Source: an uncultured Bacteroidota bacterium
GTDB lineage: Bacteria; Bacteroidota; Bacteroidia; Chitinophagales; Chitinophagaceae
Direction: 5' to 3'
Length of the DNA stretch: 64,000 nt
Assembly (NCBI GenBank): GCA_903912435.1
Contig: CAIWHI010000271.1
Coordinates: 1-64,000, forward strand
The notes beneath the pieces are model-generated. The model was not told where the DNA came from and made no database searches. It worked only from the letters and a program-made list of their open reading frames with translations. The position numbers and the translations under genes are program-made. How positions within the stretch are numbered: position 1 is the stretch's first letter; each line of letters opens with the position of its first letter. Shown piece by piece: positions 52,571 to 61,711 of this stretch.

Positions 52571-53634
52571 TGTGCAAAACCTATTGCTTCATTGTATAAA
52601 GACACTATAGTTTGTTCAAGCTTTTCTTTATTGACATTATTAGTGTTCCATGACGATAAAGCGATGTATTTCTTAAAGATATCTATGGTTGATTCTGCTT
52701 CGAATGAGATATCAGAATCATCTTCAATATTTAAGTTCAAGTGATCATCGACAATCTGCCAATCAATTAATCCAGCTTTTTCGACTTTGTTACAGAAAAT
52801 ATCGAACAAATAAGGATCATTTTTATTCTTTACGATGATCTTACCATAGGTGCTTTTATATTTCTCAAAGTCAATACCATCTAGATCTTTGAAAGCTAAA
52901 TTAGAATCATCATAAATAATCTTAGAGAACATTTTATATGGGTTTTCTATGAAGGTAAGTTCTAGCGTTTCCGTGTCGAAGACATGAAACCCTCTTTCAT
53001 CGCCATAGTCTGACCAAGTAAATTGACCATGACTACCAAGATAATAAATGCTACCATCAGTGGAGCGGTGGTGAAAATGGCCAGACATAGTAGTGTGAAA
53101 GCGATCAAATAAAGAGCGATCCTCCCCATGTGTAGCAATAGAACCCCTAAACATCTCAAAGCCTTTGATTTCAAGGTGGCCCATACAGACTTTGGCATTT
53201 GATCTTTTGATGGCTTCAACTGACTGATCCCTATTTGTAACGTTAATCCATGGAACAAAAAGTATCGGCAAAGAATCAATAGTAACTTCTGTAGTTGTAT
53301 CATATAACGGGAAGTTGTCACCATATAATTCTCTCACAGCATTGACATCATTTGTGTTTTTATAATAGACGTCATGATTGCCGAGAATTTGATGATATTC
53401 GAGTTTACGATCGATAATCGGCTGAATAAAATCTTCTCTGAGACGCTTGGCCGTTTGGATGTTGATATACTTACGACGATCTACCAAGTCACCAAGGTGC
53501 ACGATAGTATTAATTCCTTGTTTGTTTATAGTGGGAAAAAATACATTTTCTAAAAAATTCTTGCTTGCATCGAGAAACACTGAGTTATCATTTCTGACTC
53601 CCCAGTGAGTATCCGCAATAATTGCTATCTTCAT
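52567..53634 (-). CDS. 47: Recombination endonuclease subunit gp47 (Mre11-like)
   Basis: A 355-residue metallophosphatase: ADTHWGVRNDN, VHLGDLVDRR, ILGNHDVYY, MGHLEIKG and SGHFHHRS are the five metal motifs. It forms the nuclease with gp46. The start overlaps the small upstream gene's stop (TAATG). Confidence 0.95.
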   Translation of the reverse strand: MKIAIIADTHWGVRNDNSVFLDASKNFLENVFFPTINKQGINTIVHLGDLVDRRKYINIQTAKRLREDFIQPIIDRKLEYHQILGNHDVYYKNTNDVNAVRELYGDNFPLYDTTTEVTIDSLPILFVPWINVTNRDQSVEAIKRSNAKVCMGHLEIKGFEMFRGSIATHGEDRSLFDRFHTTMSGHFHHRSTDGSIYYLGSHGQFTWSDYGDERGFHVFDTETLELTFIENPYKMFSKIIYDDSNLAFKDLDGIDFEKYKSTYGKIIVKNKNDPYLFDIFCNKVEKAGLIDWQIVDDHLNLNIEDDSDISFEAESTIDIFKKYIALSSWNTNNVNKEKLEQTIVSLYNEAIGFAQ

Positions 53635-53795
53635 TATTTTCTCTTTTTAGAGTTTTCTAGTAAAGCCTGTTCACAAAAATCTTTTATCATTTCGACTCTT
53701 TGTTGATAGGTATATCTTACATTCCTATCAAAATCATTTAGCATCTTATCCACGGCATCGACTACCGCCTGTGGAAGCATGTTTTTGTTGATCAT
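53634..53795 (-). CDS. Small protein between gp55 and gp47
   Basis: A 53-residue protein: MINKNMLPQAVVDAVDKMLN, ending EQALLENSKKRK. Overlapping starts and stops on both sides (ATGA, TAATG) show it belongs to the operon. T4 has small unnamed genes in this place too. Function unknown. Confidence 0.65.
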   Translation of the reverse strand: MINKNMLPQAVVDAVDKMLNDFDRNVRYTYQQRVEMIKDFCEQALLENSKKRK

Positions 53796-54313
53796 GGTGT
53801 TTCCTCAATGAACTTTTCAAGTCCTACATTAACATGTTTCTTGGTTTTTGTCAACTTATTTTCGAAGGACTCAATGATATGATTGCCAATATCATCATTG
53901 TTATGAACGTTCAAATCAAAATCTTCAAACCCTGAGTTTTCTAGTGATAAAAGAACGAACATATTTTGCATGTTTTTATGCTTGATATAGGTTTCCTTCT
54001 TTTCTTTTTGAATACGGCGAATGAAAGCATTCCATGCGATCTGAGTAAAATAAGCAAAAGCATTAACCGACTTTTCGGCATTAAAACCACCAACAGCTGC
54101 CAAGCAGTTTTCTAAACCATCCGAGATCATTTCATCTTTATAGGAATATCCACTGAAATTTGGCTTTGTCGATAAGCGATTGCAAATCTGCTGAATACAA
54201 ATGCCAATGTAAGCCGGTACCCTTGCCGTGGGATCGGTCTGGCGCTTGGCTTTATATTCGATGAGAGCTGCGCAGAAATCTTTATTATTCACGTAGTGTT
54301 TTTTAGTTGACAT
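53792..54313 (-). CDS. 55: Late sigma factor gp55
   Basis: A 173-residue protein close to T4 gp55: RVPAYIGICIQQICNRLSTK, YSYKDEMISDGLENCLAAVG and AYFTQIAWNAFIRRI. gp55 directs host RNA polymerase to TATAAATA, and many such octamers occur in this window. With gp45 as activator it links late transcription to replication. Confidence 0.95.
   Translation of the reverse strand: MSTKKHYVNNKDFCAALIEYKAKRQTDPTARVPAYIGICIQQICNRLSTKPNFSGYSYKDEMISDGLENCLAAVGGFNAEKSVNAFAYFTQIAWNAFIRRIQKEKKETYIKHKNMQNMFVLLSLENSGFEDFDLNVHNNDDIGNHIIESFENKLTKTKKHVNVGLEKFIEETP
53826..53854 (-). promoter_or_regulatory. Possible sigma70-like promoter
   Basis: TTGACA, 17 bases, TAATGT inside the end of gene 55, reading toward gp47 and gp46. 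The -10 is weak. Confidence 0.4.
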
Positions 54314-54362
54314 TTTATAAATCCTCTAGTATAATCAGCAATGGAGCAACAATAAATCTATA

Positions 54363-55811
54363 TCAGTTTAGAGAAACATTATAGATCTTGTATGGAAACT
54401 TCTCTTCATTATAGACTTTAATCCTTTCTATGAAATGAAGTATAGTATAATTCTTCTTAGACTTCCAAGTCAAATCATCAGCTATATCATAAAGAGTAGC
54501 CTCGGTTTTGGTAGCTGACTTTCGAAGGCCACGACCGATTGACTGAAGGTTTCGAACCCTGGACTTCGAAGGACTAGCAAATACAACGTTATGCAGATTA
54601 CGAATGTTAATACCGGTCGATGTAGTTCCAAAAGAAGCAACCACAATAGCATCTTTTTGCTCTTCCAATAGTCTACGAATTTCCTCACGTTTCTCTCCAT
54701 CAACTGAGCCAGAAATGAAATAGACTTGTCTATCGACCGCTTCCTTCTGAATCATATCATATAAGACTTTTCCATGTTTATCAACATATTGGAACAACAA
54801 TAAAGTGTTGCCTTTTAGTGATAATACGAGATTCTTGATGAACCGGTTTCTAGCTTCACTTCTAACTATTAGGTCGATTTCAGCTTGATAATCATTCTTA
54901 GAGTTAAGCTGTTTAATTGCATCCGGATAACATAGCACTATTGCTTTGATCTTAAAATCTGCTAGATGTTTCTGCTCGATTAGATCAGCGGTAGTTATTA
55001 CACGCTTAACAGGACCAAACAAACCTTCTAAAACTAATTTATGCGTTTGTGATCCATCGAGTGTACCGGTGAAACCAAAGCGGTGCTTGCAGTTTGCTAA
55101 GTTTGTCATGATCGATATCAGAGACTTAGATTTGAATAAATGTGCTTCGTCACCTATCACTACTTCAAATTGATCGAACCAGGCCTTGGGCATCTTATAA
55201 ATTGACTGCCATGTGGAGCAAAATATAAGACGATTAGAGTCTTTTTCTAGGCCTGACATAATCTTATGAATGGAGTCTTTAGGAAATCCATAGTCCTCAA
55301 AATCCGAAGCCATTTGATGCACCAGCGAAGTAGTCGGTACGATGATCAATGTTTTCTTGGCATACCAGCATGTGAGAAGATAGATAATTAGCGACTTACC
55401 CGAAGCCGTAGGTGAAAGTAGTAATCCTCTTCTCTTTCTGACTGCATGGAGAAATGCAGCGATCTGATATTCACGTGGTTGGTGTTTTGGATTTAATTTC
55501 TCTATGAACTCATTTGCTTCTACTAAAGATAACTCATAGTCTGCATCTATACCTTCATATTCTACGGCGTAGTTTCTAGACTTACAGAATGATTCCAGGT
55601 GATCACTGAGGCCACTATAAAGCAAACAGGTAAGAGAATTAAGCAATCTAATCTTGCCATCCCACAGCCTATTCCTATAAGCTGGTGAGAACTTTGCACC
55701 TGGTACCTCGAATGTGAAGTAATCAGATAGTTCTTGAATTATACCAGCATCGGCTACAATTCTATTGTAAGCCTCATTTACTTTTTGAATTTTAACCGTT
55801 TCAATTTCCAT
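54363..55811 (-). CDS. uvsW: UvsW helicase
   Basis: A 482-residue SF2 helicase: Walker A LSPTASGKSLIIYLL, DEAH-type box VIGDEAHLF, SAT-like motif FGFTGT, motif VI QSIGRGLRKS. UvsW rewinds R-loops and forks and moves branches, shutting origin-dependent replication in T4. The start overlaps the uvsY stop (TAATG). Confidence 0.95.
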   Translation of the reverse strand: MEIETVKIQKVNEAYNRIVADAGIIQELSDYFTFEVPGAKFSPAYRNRLWDGKIRLLNSLTCLLYSGLSDHLESFCKSRNYAVEYEGIDADYELSLVEANEFIEKLNPKHQPREYQIAAFLHAVRKRRGLLLSPTASGKSLIIYLLTCWYAKKTLIIVPTTSLVHQMASDFEDYGFPKDSIHKIMSGLEKDSNRLIFCSTWQSIYKMPKAWFDQFEVVIGDEAHLFKSKSLISIMTNLANCKHRFGFTGTLDGSQTHKLVLEGLFGPVKRVITTADLIEQKHLADFKIKAIVLCYPDAIKQLNSKNDYQAEIDLIVRSEARNRFIKNLVLSLKGNTLLLFQYVDKHGKVLYDMIQKEAVDRQVYFISGSVDGEKREEIRRLLEEQKDAIVVASFGTTSTGINIRNLHNVVFASPSKSRVRNLQSIGRGLRKSATKTEATLYDIADDLTWKSKKNYTILHFIERIKVYNEEKFPYKIYNVSLN

Positions 55812-56245
55812 TAACCACCCATTATAAATTTCTGAAAGTCGATGGCGGACTTTATCAAGAACCCTCTATTTTGAAGTGAACGGATGATAGAATCTAAGAA
55901 GTCGACTTTTTCTTGAGCCATGCCTATCTTAAGAGATAGCTCGATAATATCATTATCACCTTCCATATATGTCGGAAGATCTTGCTTAAGGATCATGCCA
56001 CGAGCCGGAAGCTTCCAACCCTTTGCTTTGGTTTCTTCAGTAGGACCAGTAGTATAGAATTCAAACTTATCAAGCTTAAGTCTTTTCATATCCGCTTCTA
56101 AGCTTTTAAGAAGTGCACGTTCTCTACAAAAGATGGTATAATATTTGTGATGCAATTTAGGAATCTTGAGTGCTTCATCGGCCAGTTCGGTCTTATCGAT
56201 CCTAGTGTCTTTCTTCCACTCTTCAAAGAGCTCTTCAAATTTCAT
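55811..56245 (-). CDS. uvsY: UvsY recombination mediator
   Basis: A 144-residue protein from the ATG at 56245 (MKFEELFEEWKKDTRIDKTE). It loads UvsX on gp32-coated DNA. Length, N-terminal pattern and position next to uvsW match T4 UvsY (137), and the C-terminal IIRSLQNRGFLIKSAIDFQK aligns with AIKSRGFAIKHIQDM of T4. Confidence 0.88.
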   Translation of the reverse strand: MKFEELFEEWKKDTRIDKTELADEALKIPKLHHKYYTIFCRERALLKSLEADMKRLKLDKFEFYTTGPTEETKAKGWKLPARGMILKQDLPTYMEGDNDIIELSLKIGMAQEKVDFLDSIIRSLQNRGFLIKSAIDFQKFIMGG

Positions 56246-56274
56246 TTCACGCCTCAAACTATCAAATAATCATT

Positions 56275-56303
56275 ATTATAATGCGAGTTTGGGCAAATGT
56301 CAA
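56275..56303 (-). promoter_or_regulatory. Consensus sigma70 promoter of uvsY
   Basis: TTGACA, 17 bases, TATAAT; the -35 overlaps the stop of the tail-tube-like gene. Confidence 0.88.
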
Positions 56304-56821
56304 CTAATTTTTGAGATATCGAAGTTGATATAACGAAATACTGCGGTTGCTTCTACAAAGTTCACATCTTCCATAGTAGTATCAAAAGTAATACTGGATA
56401 TTGATATCGGCATGGCATCTTTAAACACGATCTCGTAATTTGGATTTCTGTTTGAATTTAAAATGCTCAAGGATATATCAGATCTGATACCATTACCACC
56501 ATAGATAGGTGCGCTTTGTAAACTATAATAGTCAGATGGATTCAACCTGCCAAGACCACGTACCCAATTATGAATCTCTAGGTAGTTCTGTAAGTCTTCA
56601 TCTACCTTGAATATGATTTCTAGTTCTTCATAGTTCAAGTGATCACCAGCAAATGGGATATTGATAATCGGGTTAGGTACATCCACTATCGGCAGAGCTA
56701 AGCCAGGTATATTGACTTTTTGAATGAAGAAGTTAACGTGCGGAGCTCTTTGTATAGTGAACTTAAAGTTTAGCGGCGATAAGAAGTTCTTATTCGTCGG
56801 TGTATCTGTTATAGCTGTCAT
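56300..56821 (-). CDS. Tail-tube-fold protein
   Basis: A 173-residue protein: FKFTIQRAPHVNFFIQKVNI then PGLALP, FAGDHLNYEELEIIFKVDED and YLEIHNWVRGLG. The pattern fits tail-tube or tube-initiator proteins of T4-like phages (gp19/gp54 kind). Which one it is cannot be decided here. A near-late CATAAATA precedes it. Confidence 0.7.
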   Translation of the reverse strand: MTAITDTPTNKNFLSPLNFKFTIQRAPHVNFFIQKVNIPGLALPIVDVPNPIINIPFAGDHLNYEELEIIFKVDEDLQNYLEIHNWVRGLGRLNPSDYYSLQSAPIYGGNGIRSDISLSILNSNRNPNYEIVFKDAMPISISSITFDTTMEDVNFVEATAVFRYINFDISKIS

Positions 56822-56867
56822 GGTTATAATTATTCTCCACTTGCTTTAATTTGTATATATTTATGCA

Positions 56868-56899
56868 CAAAAAAGGGAGGGCCATTTCTGACCCTCCCC
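56868..56899 (-). terminator. Rho-independent terminator
   Basis: GGGAGGG-TCAGAAATGG-CCCTCCC with TTTTTT on the minus strand, after the GIY-YIG gene; a second small hairpin CGGA...TCCG precedes it. Confidence 0.85.
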
Positions 56900-56933
56900 A
56901 GTCTTGTCGGATTAACTCCGATCTTTTTGTTAT

Positions 56934-57752
56934 TTAGCTCAAACACTCAATGCTAACAATGTTGTATTTCATTAAAGTTGTTCCATGTTGACTAGCTTTT
57001 GCAAGTGATGCATATGGTATATTGTTATCTAAACCATATTGCTTCAATCCATTAATTTCTTGTTGAATGCCATCTTGAAAAGCAATTAAATATTTTTTCG
57101 AATGTGCCTTTTTATAGCTACTCACATCAGCTCTTTTTAATCCCTTGAGTTTGCTAGATATTTTGCTTTTATGTTCATCAGACAACGGACCATTGGAAAA
57201 TCTAGTGCCGTTACTCCATTGTTTTTTGAGACGAATAGAGCTTTGATGTTTCCATTCATTCGTGTGTATTGACCCCAACTTAGCTTGTCTCAGCTTCTCT
57301 CTGTGTTCTGCAGTAAATTTTATATTCTTGGATTTCTTTGCAGCAGAAATAGCAGCAGCTTTTTCAAGTGAACATGGACCAATTTTCTTGCCTTTTTTGG
57401 CGGCAGATATCTTTTGTCCGACGCTCCTAGAGGTATGTTCGTATTTGTGCCAAGTAGTGTTATTTTTTATATTCAAATTGTAGTAGCGTGGAAAATTAGA
57501 ATGTGGTTTTATTTCAGATTCCTTAATCATTTTGAGAAATCGCATTTCAGCATCGAGCATTTCTTCTCTCGTTGCAATGCTTGATACAAGCAATCTTCTT
57601 TTAAAATCATGAGGTCTGTTTTGGTAGGATCTTTTCATCCAAGGCGAAGAACAAACGTACCCGTCATCTACATCTCCCCAGTGCGCTCCAATATAATATC
57701 GTCTGTGCTTCTTGTCGTACCAAATGTATACAAACCCACTGTTGACTGTCAT
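56934..57752 (-). CDS. GIY-YIG homing endonuclease
   Basis: A 272-residue protein from the ATG at 57752. FVYIWYDKKHRRYYIGAHWG is the GIY-YIG core, followed by GYVCSSPWMKRSY and YYNLNIKN; then several NUMOD3-type repeats (VGQKISAAKKGKKIG, KFTAEHREKLRQAKLG, LSDEHKSKISSKLKG) and a C-terminal helix-turn-helix. It stands between the tail-tube-like gene and the papain-like gene and overlaps the latter by 4 bases. Confidence 0.92.
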   Translation of the reverse strand: MTVNSGFVYIWYDKKHRRYYIGAHWGDVDDGYVCSSPWMKRSYQNRPHDFKRRLLVSSIATREEMLDAEMRFLKMIKESEIKPHSNFPRYYNLNIKNNTTWHKYEHTSRSVGQKISAAKKGKKIGPCSLEKAAAISAAKKSKNIKFTAEHREKLRQAKLGSIHTNEWKHQSSIRLKKQWSNGTRFSNGPLSDEHKSKISSKLKGLKRADVSSYKKAHSKKYLIAFQDGIQQEINGLKQYGLDNNIPYASLAKASQHGTTLMKYNIVSIECLS

Positions 57753-58111
57753 TTTAAAATCCACACAGCTTCAATCTCTAGTAAGCCAGCTCTGGAGGGA
57801 TGCGGATCATGAGCAACTTTACCATCCCACATTATAACTATGTGTTTGCATCCTCTTTCTGCTGGACCTGAAGCCAAATAATAACCAACAGGCTTTGGTG
57901 GAGTTTGCCATGGTCCTGTAAGCATAATTGGTGTCATTCCGTGATCAATCATAAACTTTTCCCATGTATCGTACCAGTCGGAACCAGGTTCCTCCTTCAC
58001 AAAATGAGGAACGTCATTTCTGTCTAGTTCTAATATCGATGCTGTTACGGCACGCACGCAGTCACCAACGTCGCCTCTGTCGTAAAAAAACTCTTGTTCT
58101 ACTGGAATCAT
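57749..58111 (-). CDS. Papain-fold cysteine peptidase-like protein
   Basis: A 120-residue protein with GDVGDCVRAVTASILEL (candidate catalytic Cys18) and KVAHDPHPSRAG (candidate His) in the order used by papain/NlpC folds. Similar small phage proteins exist; the substrate is unknown. A late promoter is at 58158-58165. Confidence 0.65.
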   Translation of the reverse strand: MIPVEQEFFYDRGDVGDCVRAVTASILELDRNDVPHFVKEEPGSDWYDTWEKFMIDHGMTPIMLTGPWQTPPKPVGYYLASGPAERGCKHIVIMWDGKVAHDPHPSRAGLLEIEAVWILK

Positions 58112-58157
58112 AACATAATCCTTCGTGGTCTAGTTGTTCATCATTACTTAGCAGTAA

Positions 58158-58165
58158 TATTTATA
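58158..58165 (-). promoter_or_regulatory. T4-type late promoter TATAAATA
   Basis: An exact late octamer, 46 bases upstream of the start at 58111, just after the gp23 terminator. Confidence 0.6.
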
Positions 58166-58172
58166 GTGTAAC

Positions 58173-58198
58173 AAAAAAGCGGCCCATTGGGCCGCTTT
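58173..58198 (-). terminator. Rho-independent terminator of gp23
   Basis: AAAGCGGCCC-AAT-GGGCCGCTTTTTT on the minus strand; a perfect strong stem. Confidence 0.93.
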
Positions 58199-58214
58199 AA
58201 TGCTTAGTGTGTCA

Positions 58215-59612
58215 TTAACCCATGAGGTTGTTTACGATCACCTTGCGGTAGTAAACGTTAGTATTAACTGAAAGAGCGCCACTGCCCTTTGTTAGGCCCT
58301 GAGCAAATGGGTTTGCCACGATGCCGTAACGAGTCTTGAAGCCAATCTTTGGCTGGAATGACTGCTGGTCAACAGCGCGGACCATCTGTAGAGGAACATA
58401 TGGGCAATAGAACACGCCAGCATCGAATGCTGAAGAGCCCTTATAGCCAACAGTTAGGTAGTTACCACCAACCGCATATGGGTCGATGTAAACCTTTAGG
58501 CGACCATTAAGAACACCAGCGAAGGTGTTGCCTGTATCGTCAACCTGTAGGTTGTTTGAGTTTAGAGCTGGAGCGTAGTCAAGAACACCGGCCATCTGCA
58601 GAGCTGATGCAACGTCAGAAGAGCAGATAACGATGTTACCCTTACCACGACGTGTCTGCTTAGCAATCTGGTTAGCTTCACGCTCTAGCTGGAACATTAG
58701 ACCCTTGAACTTTTCAACTGACCAACGACCATTTGAGTCGGTGTCAAGATCGAAGATACCTGCAGTTGTTGTGTTGTCCTGTGCACCAAGTACGGCTGTA
58801 ACATTGATTTCACGAACGATTTCACGATTGATTTCTGCAAGGATTTCGGCTGAAAGGATGTTAGCAAGTTCTGTTTCAGCGTCTAGACCATGGATAGCCT
58901 TAAGATCCTGGGCTAGTTCCATTGTGTACTCTGCCTTTAGGGCGCGAGACTGAGCTGTAACAGTTACCTTCTCAATGCTGAAAGCCATCTGAGCGAAGTC
59001 GTTGTTGCCTGAAGCTGAGCCGTTAGCAAAGTTCAGAGCGCCAAGTGCTTCAGCAGTAGCTGTTGGCATTGCAAAGCCAGTGTTATATGCTGGTGTGGTG
59101 TTTGTTGTAAGAGCTGTTGTGTTAGAGTTACCAGGAATTGTACCTGTGAAGCTCTGACCAAAAGTTGTGTTACCATTCAGAACAGAAGAGAACGCAGTGT
59201 TTACTTCGTTGTAGAATGTTTCGTTACCAGCCTGGTTGCTGTAGCGTGAACGCATTGCGAAGATCAAGCCTGTTGGGCCTGTCATTGGCTGCGTACCGCA
59301 GATGTCATATGCAATCAGGTTAGGCATTGCACGACGTACTAGTGAGATAAGGACTGGATCGAATGTATCGATGCCACCTGAACCAGCTGTAGAGCTTGAA
59401 CCGCCCATGAAGTTGGCTGCGGCATTTTCTAGACCGGCTTCGTTAAGCATTGTCTGATACTGACCCTGAGCAGCAGCTTCACGAAGTGCCTTCTGAGTGT
59501 TTTCAAGTACAACTGCTGTTACTGAACGGCGGTGTGCGTCCTTGATTGGTGTTAGATCTGGGTGCTCCAATACTGGGCCCCACTTCTTTTGAATTTCTTC
59601 CTGAAGATACAT
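58215..59612 (-). CDS. 23: Major capsid protein gp23
   Basis: A 465-residue major head protein: FDPVLISLVRRAMPNLIAYD, ICGTQPMTGPTGLIFAMRSR, the C-terminal GIVANPFAQG and KVIVNNLMG are classic gp23. A gp21 cleavage site of type LNE/A (LNEAGLENAAANF, near residue 57) would release the N-terminal scaffold piece. It has an exact late promoter (59651-59658) and a strong terminator. Confidence 0.96.
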   Translation of the reverse strand: MYLQEEIQKKWGPVLEHPDLTPIKDAHRRSVTAVVLENTQKALREAAAQGQYQTMLNEAGLENAAANFMGGSSSTAGSGGIDTFDPVLISLVRRAMPNLIAYDICGTQPMTGPTGLIFAMRSRYSNQAGNETFYNEVNTAFSSVLNGNTTFGQSFTGTIPGNSNTTALTTNTTPAYNTGFAMPTATAEALGALNFANGSASGNNDFAQMAFSIEKVTVTAQSRALKAEYTMELAQDLKAIHGLDAETELANILSAEILAEINREIVREINVTAVLGAQDNTTTAGIFDLDTDSNGRWSVEKFKGLMFQLEREANQIAKQTRRGKGNIVICSSDVASALQMAGVLDYAPALNSNNLQVDDTGNTFAGVLNGRLKVYIDPYAVGGNYLTVGYKGSSAFDAGVFYCPYVPLQMVRAVDQQSFQPKIGFKTRYGIVANPFAQGLTKGSGALSVNTNVYYRKVIVNNLMG

Positions 59613-59650
59613 TACTGTTCCCTTTCTAAAGATCTTTGGGTGTTATTTTT

Positions 59651-59658
59651 TATTTATA
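59651..59658 (-). promoter_or_regulatory. T4-type late promoter of gp23
   Basis: An exact TATAAATA, 38 bases upstream of the start at 59612. Confidence 0.75.
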
Positions 59659-59663
59659 AAAAA

Positions 59664-60755
59664 TTATTTCTTGGCAGTTCTGGAGATCGCCTTAACGAAT
59701 GCGGCGACTTCTGGGTTTGTTGCGATTGTTTGAGACTCTTCGCCTTCGAAGGTTTCTTCCTCAATGTTTGATACTGATTTCTTAACAGTGTTAGCGAAGT
59801 AAGTTTCTTTGATGTAGGAAAGCTTCCTCTTATAAGCATCGACATTACCGTCGAAATCCACGCCCTCAGCTAGAGCCTCGAACTTCTCTGACTGAGTTAG
59901 AGTTAAGCCCTCTGCCATTTCGGCAAAAGCTTCGTTCTTCTCGACTTCAACTACGACCTTCTTCAATGAAACATTTTCATTGATTGATTCGTCTAGCTTA
60001 TTTTCCAGTTGCTCAACCTTGGCTGCTAACTGTTCGATAACGCTGATCTTTTCTTCAGGCACGTCGATATAGTGCTCTGTGAATAGACCCTTAAGTCCGT
60101 CGATGAACTCTTCCATGATCTCGTTACGTAGAGTAGATTCGATAGCAACCTGGTTGTCTTCCATCCACTTTTCGACTACGTAGTCAAGGTAGCTATCAAC
60201 CTGCTTTTCCAAAGTTTCAGCGATCTGCTGAACTTCTTCTTCTATGCGAGTCTGATATTCTTCTTCAATGCGAGCTACTTCCATTAAAGCGCGAGCTGTT
60301 ACAGCTGCTTCAAAAATGGTAGTTGCTTTTTCTTTGAATTCTTCTGAAAGGTCCTGACCTTCAAACATTTCCTGCACATCTTCCTTAACAGAAAGAATCT
60401 TTGCAAGTGGGTTATTTTTGTCATATAGGTGTACCATTGGGTCATTAGGAGCTGCGCCACCCTTTCCAACGGCACCAGATGCCTTCATGTTTAGTGAAGC
60501 TTTATTGCCCTTTTCATTTGCTGCACCTGGTAGTGATGCTACTTCCTTGCCAACAAGGTTCATTGCATCATGGAACCACTTTTCCAGATCGGTCTTACGC
60601 ATTGCATGCATAGCGCCGATTGTGTGCTGGATGTATTCGATCTTTGACTTCGGATCGTCTTTCACTGCGCGTGAACCCGGATGTAAAGTAGCCATAGCTA
60701 CTGAATCTTCTTCCAGATTCTCTACCGGTGTTTCGTCAATTTGTTTTTTTGACAT
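59664..60755 (-). CDS. 22: Prohead scaffold core protein gp22
   Basis: A 363-residue, strongly acidic, coiled-coil protein (EVARIEEEYQTRIEEEVQQI, EQLAAKVEQLENKLDESINE) in the gp22 position between gp21 and gp23. It builds the inner scaffold and is destroyed by gp21. The end KAISRTAKK fits the capsid-binding tail. Longer than T4 gp22 (269). Confidence 0.9.
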   Translation of the reverse strand: MSKKQIDETPVENLEEDSVAMATLHPGSRAVKDDPKSKIEYIQHTIGAMHAMRKTDLEKWFHDAMNLVGKEVASLPGAANEKGNKASLNMKASGAVGKGGAAPNDPMVHLYDKNNPLAKILSVKEDVQEMFEGQDLSEEFKEKATTIFEAAVTARALMEVARIEEEYQTRIEEEVQQIAETLEKQVDSYLDYVVEKWMEDNQVAIESTLRNEIMEEFIDGLKGLFTEHYIDVPEEKISVIEQLAAKVEQLENKLDESINENVSLKKVVVEVEKNEAFAEMAEGLTLTQSEKFEALAEGVDFDGNVDAYKRKLSYIKETYFANTVKKSVSNIEEETFEGEESQTIATNPEVAAFVKAISRTAKK

Positions 60756-60785
60756 CTATAAGGTCTCCCTATTCGTATTTGAAAT

Positions 60786-60793
60786 TATTTATA
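60786..60793 (-). promoter_or_regulatory. T4-type late promoter of gp22
   Basis: An exact TATAAATA, 30 bases upstream of the start at 60755, inside the end of gene 21. Confidence 0.7.
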
Positions 60794-61469
60794 AAACTCT
60801 TGTCTTCGACGCGAGAGACCTTAAATAGCCCTCGAATATACCGAATTTGCTCTGTTCGATCTCATCCATTGTCATTTTCTTAATGGCCTTCTTCATCTCG
60901 TGAAGTTTTTCTTCTTGCCATAAGCCCTTGACCGGATCATATACCCACTCAACGTTCTCCATGATACCCTTTACGAAGGCATCAGGAGCAGATGGATCTG
61001 CAACAATATCAGCTGCAGTAGCCAGATGGAAGTCATCTTGAACTTCCATGATACCTTGCTTATTTGGCTTAAGTGATCCCATACCACGTGACGATACACC
61101 GAGATTTGAACCTGATTTTAAAAGACCTATAGCAATATATCCCATTGGAGTAGCAGTAAGTTTTGCTTTACCAATAAAATTATTGCCGTCTTGTTTCAAT
61201 TGGATGATCAGATGTGATACGCGATCAAGATTAATTTGTGGACCGGCTGGATGACCAAGTTCGCCATAACCGCGCTTTGTATTAACATGATCTTCTATGT
61301 AACGATTTACAGCAGCTTCCATTACTGGAAGTCTGTAGATACGACCGTTACGATTTGGAACTTCAGCTTGTAAAAAGATGCCATGAATATAATGATCCTT
61401 ATCGCCATTTTCTCTGGCTTCGGTGATATATTCTACGTCTTCGAATTTTGCTTCTGTAATCAGTTTCAT
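60789..61469 (-). CDS. 21: Prohead core protease gp21
   Basis: A 226-residue serine protease of the herpes-assemblin type: catalytic His in YGELGHPAGPQ, Ser in NLGVSSRGMG. VPNRNGRIYRLPVMEAAVNR is conserved. It cleaves gp22, gp23 and internal proteins during head maturation, with specificity for L/I-x-E sites. Confidence 0.94.
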   Translation of the reverse strand: MKLITEAKFEDVEYITEARENGDKDHYIHGIFLQAEVPNRNGRIYRLPVMEAAVNRYIEDHVNTKRGYGELGHPAGPQINLDRVSHLIIQLKQDGNNFIGKAKLTATPMGYIAIGLLKSGSNLGVSSRGMGSLKPNKQGIMEVQDDFHLATAADIVADPSAPDAFVKGIMENVEWVYDPVKGLWQEEKLHEMKKAIKKMTMDEIEQSKFGIFEGYLRSLASKTRVL

Positions 61470-61479
61470 CTTAGTTACC

Positions 61480-61710
61480 TTATGGTGTTGATTGTGCTAC
61501 CCATGCACCGCCAAAATACCAATAAATTCTTGCACCAGCGGAACCAGTAGTATTGATATATAACGATCCTGTAACTGGTGTGCCTAATGGACTTGAAGAA
61601 ACACCGGTTACGTGGTTTGTTGCGGGTGTCCCTGATCCAACTGCCATAGAAGCACTGGAAGAGCCAATTAACGAAGCAGCGCCGGTTGATACTGATGCTT
61701 TAACTGTCAT
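61480..61710 (-). CDS. Small Ser/Thr/Gly-rich structural protein
   Basis: A 76-residue protein from the ATG at 61710. The end GSAGARIYWYFGGAWVAQST is beta-like and resembles decoration or fibre tips. It is inserted between the prohead genes. Confidence 0.55.
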   Translation of the reverse strand: MTVKASVSTGAASLIGSSSASMAVGSGTPATNHVTGVSSSPLGTPVTGSLYINTTGSAGARIYWYFGGAWVAQSTP

Positions 61711-61711
61711 G

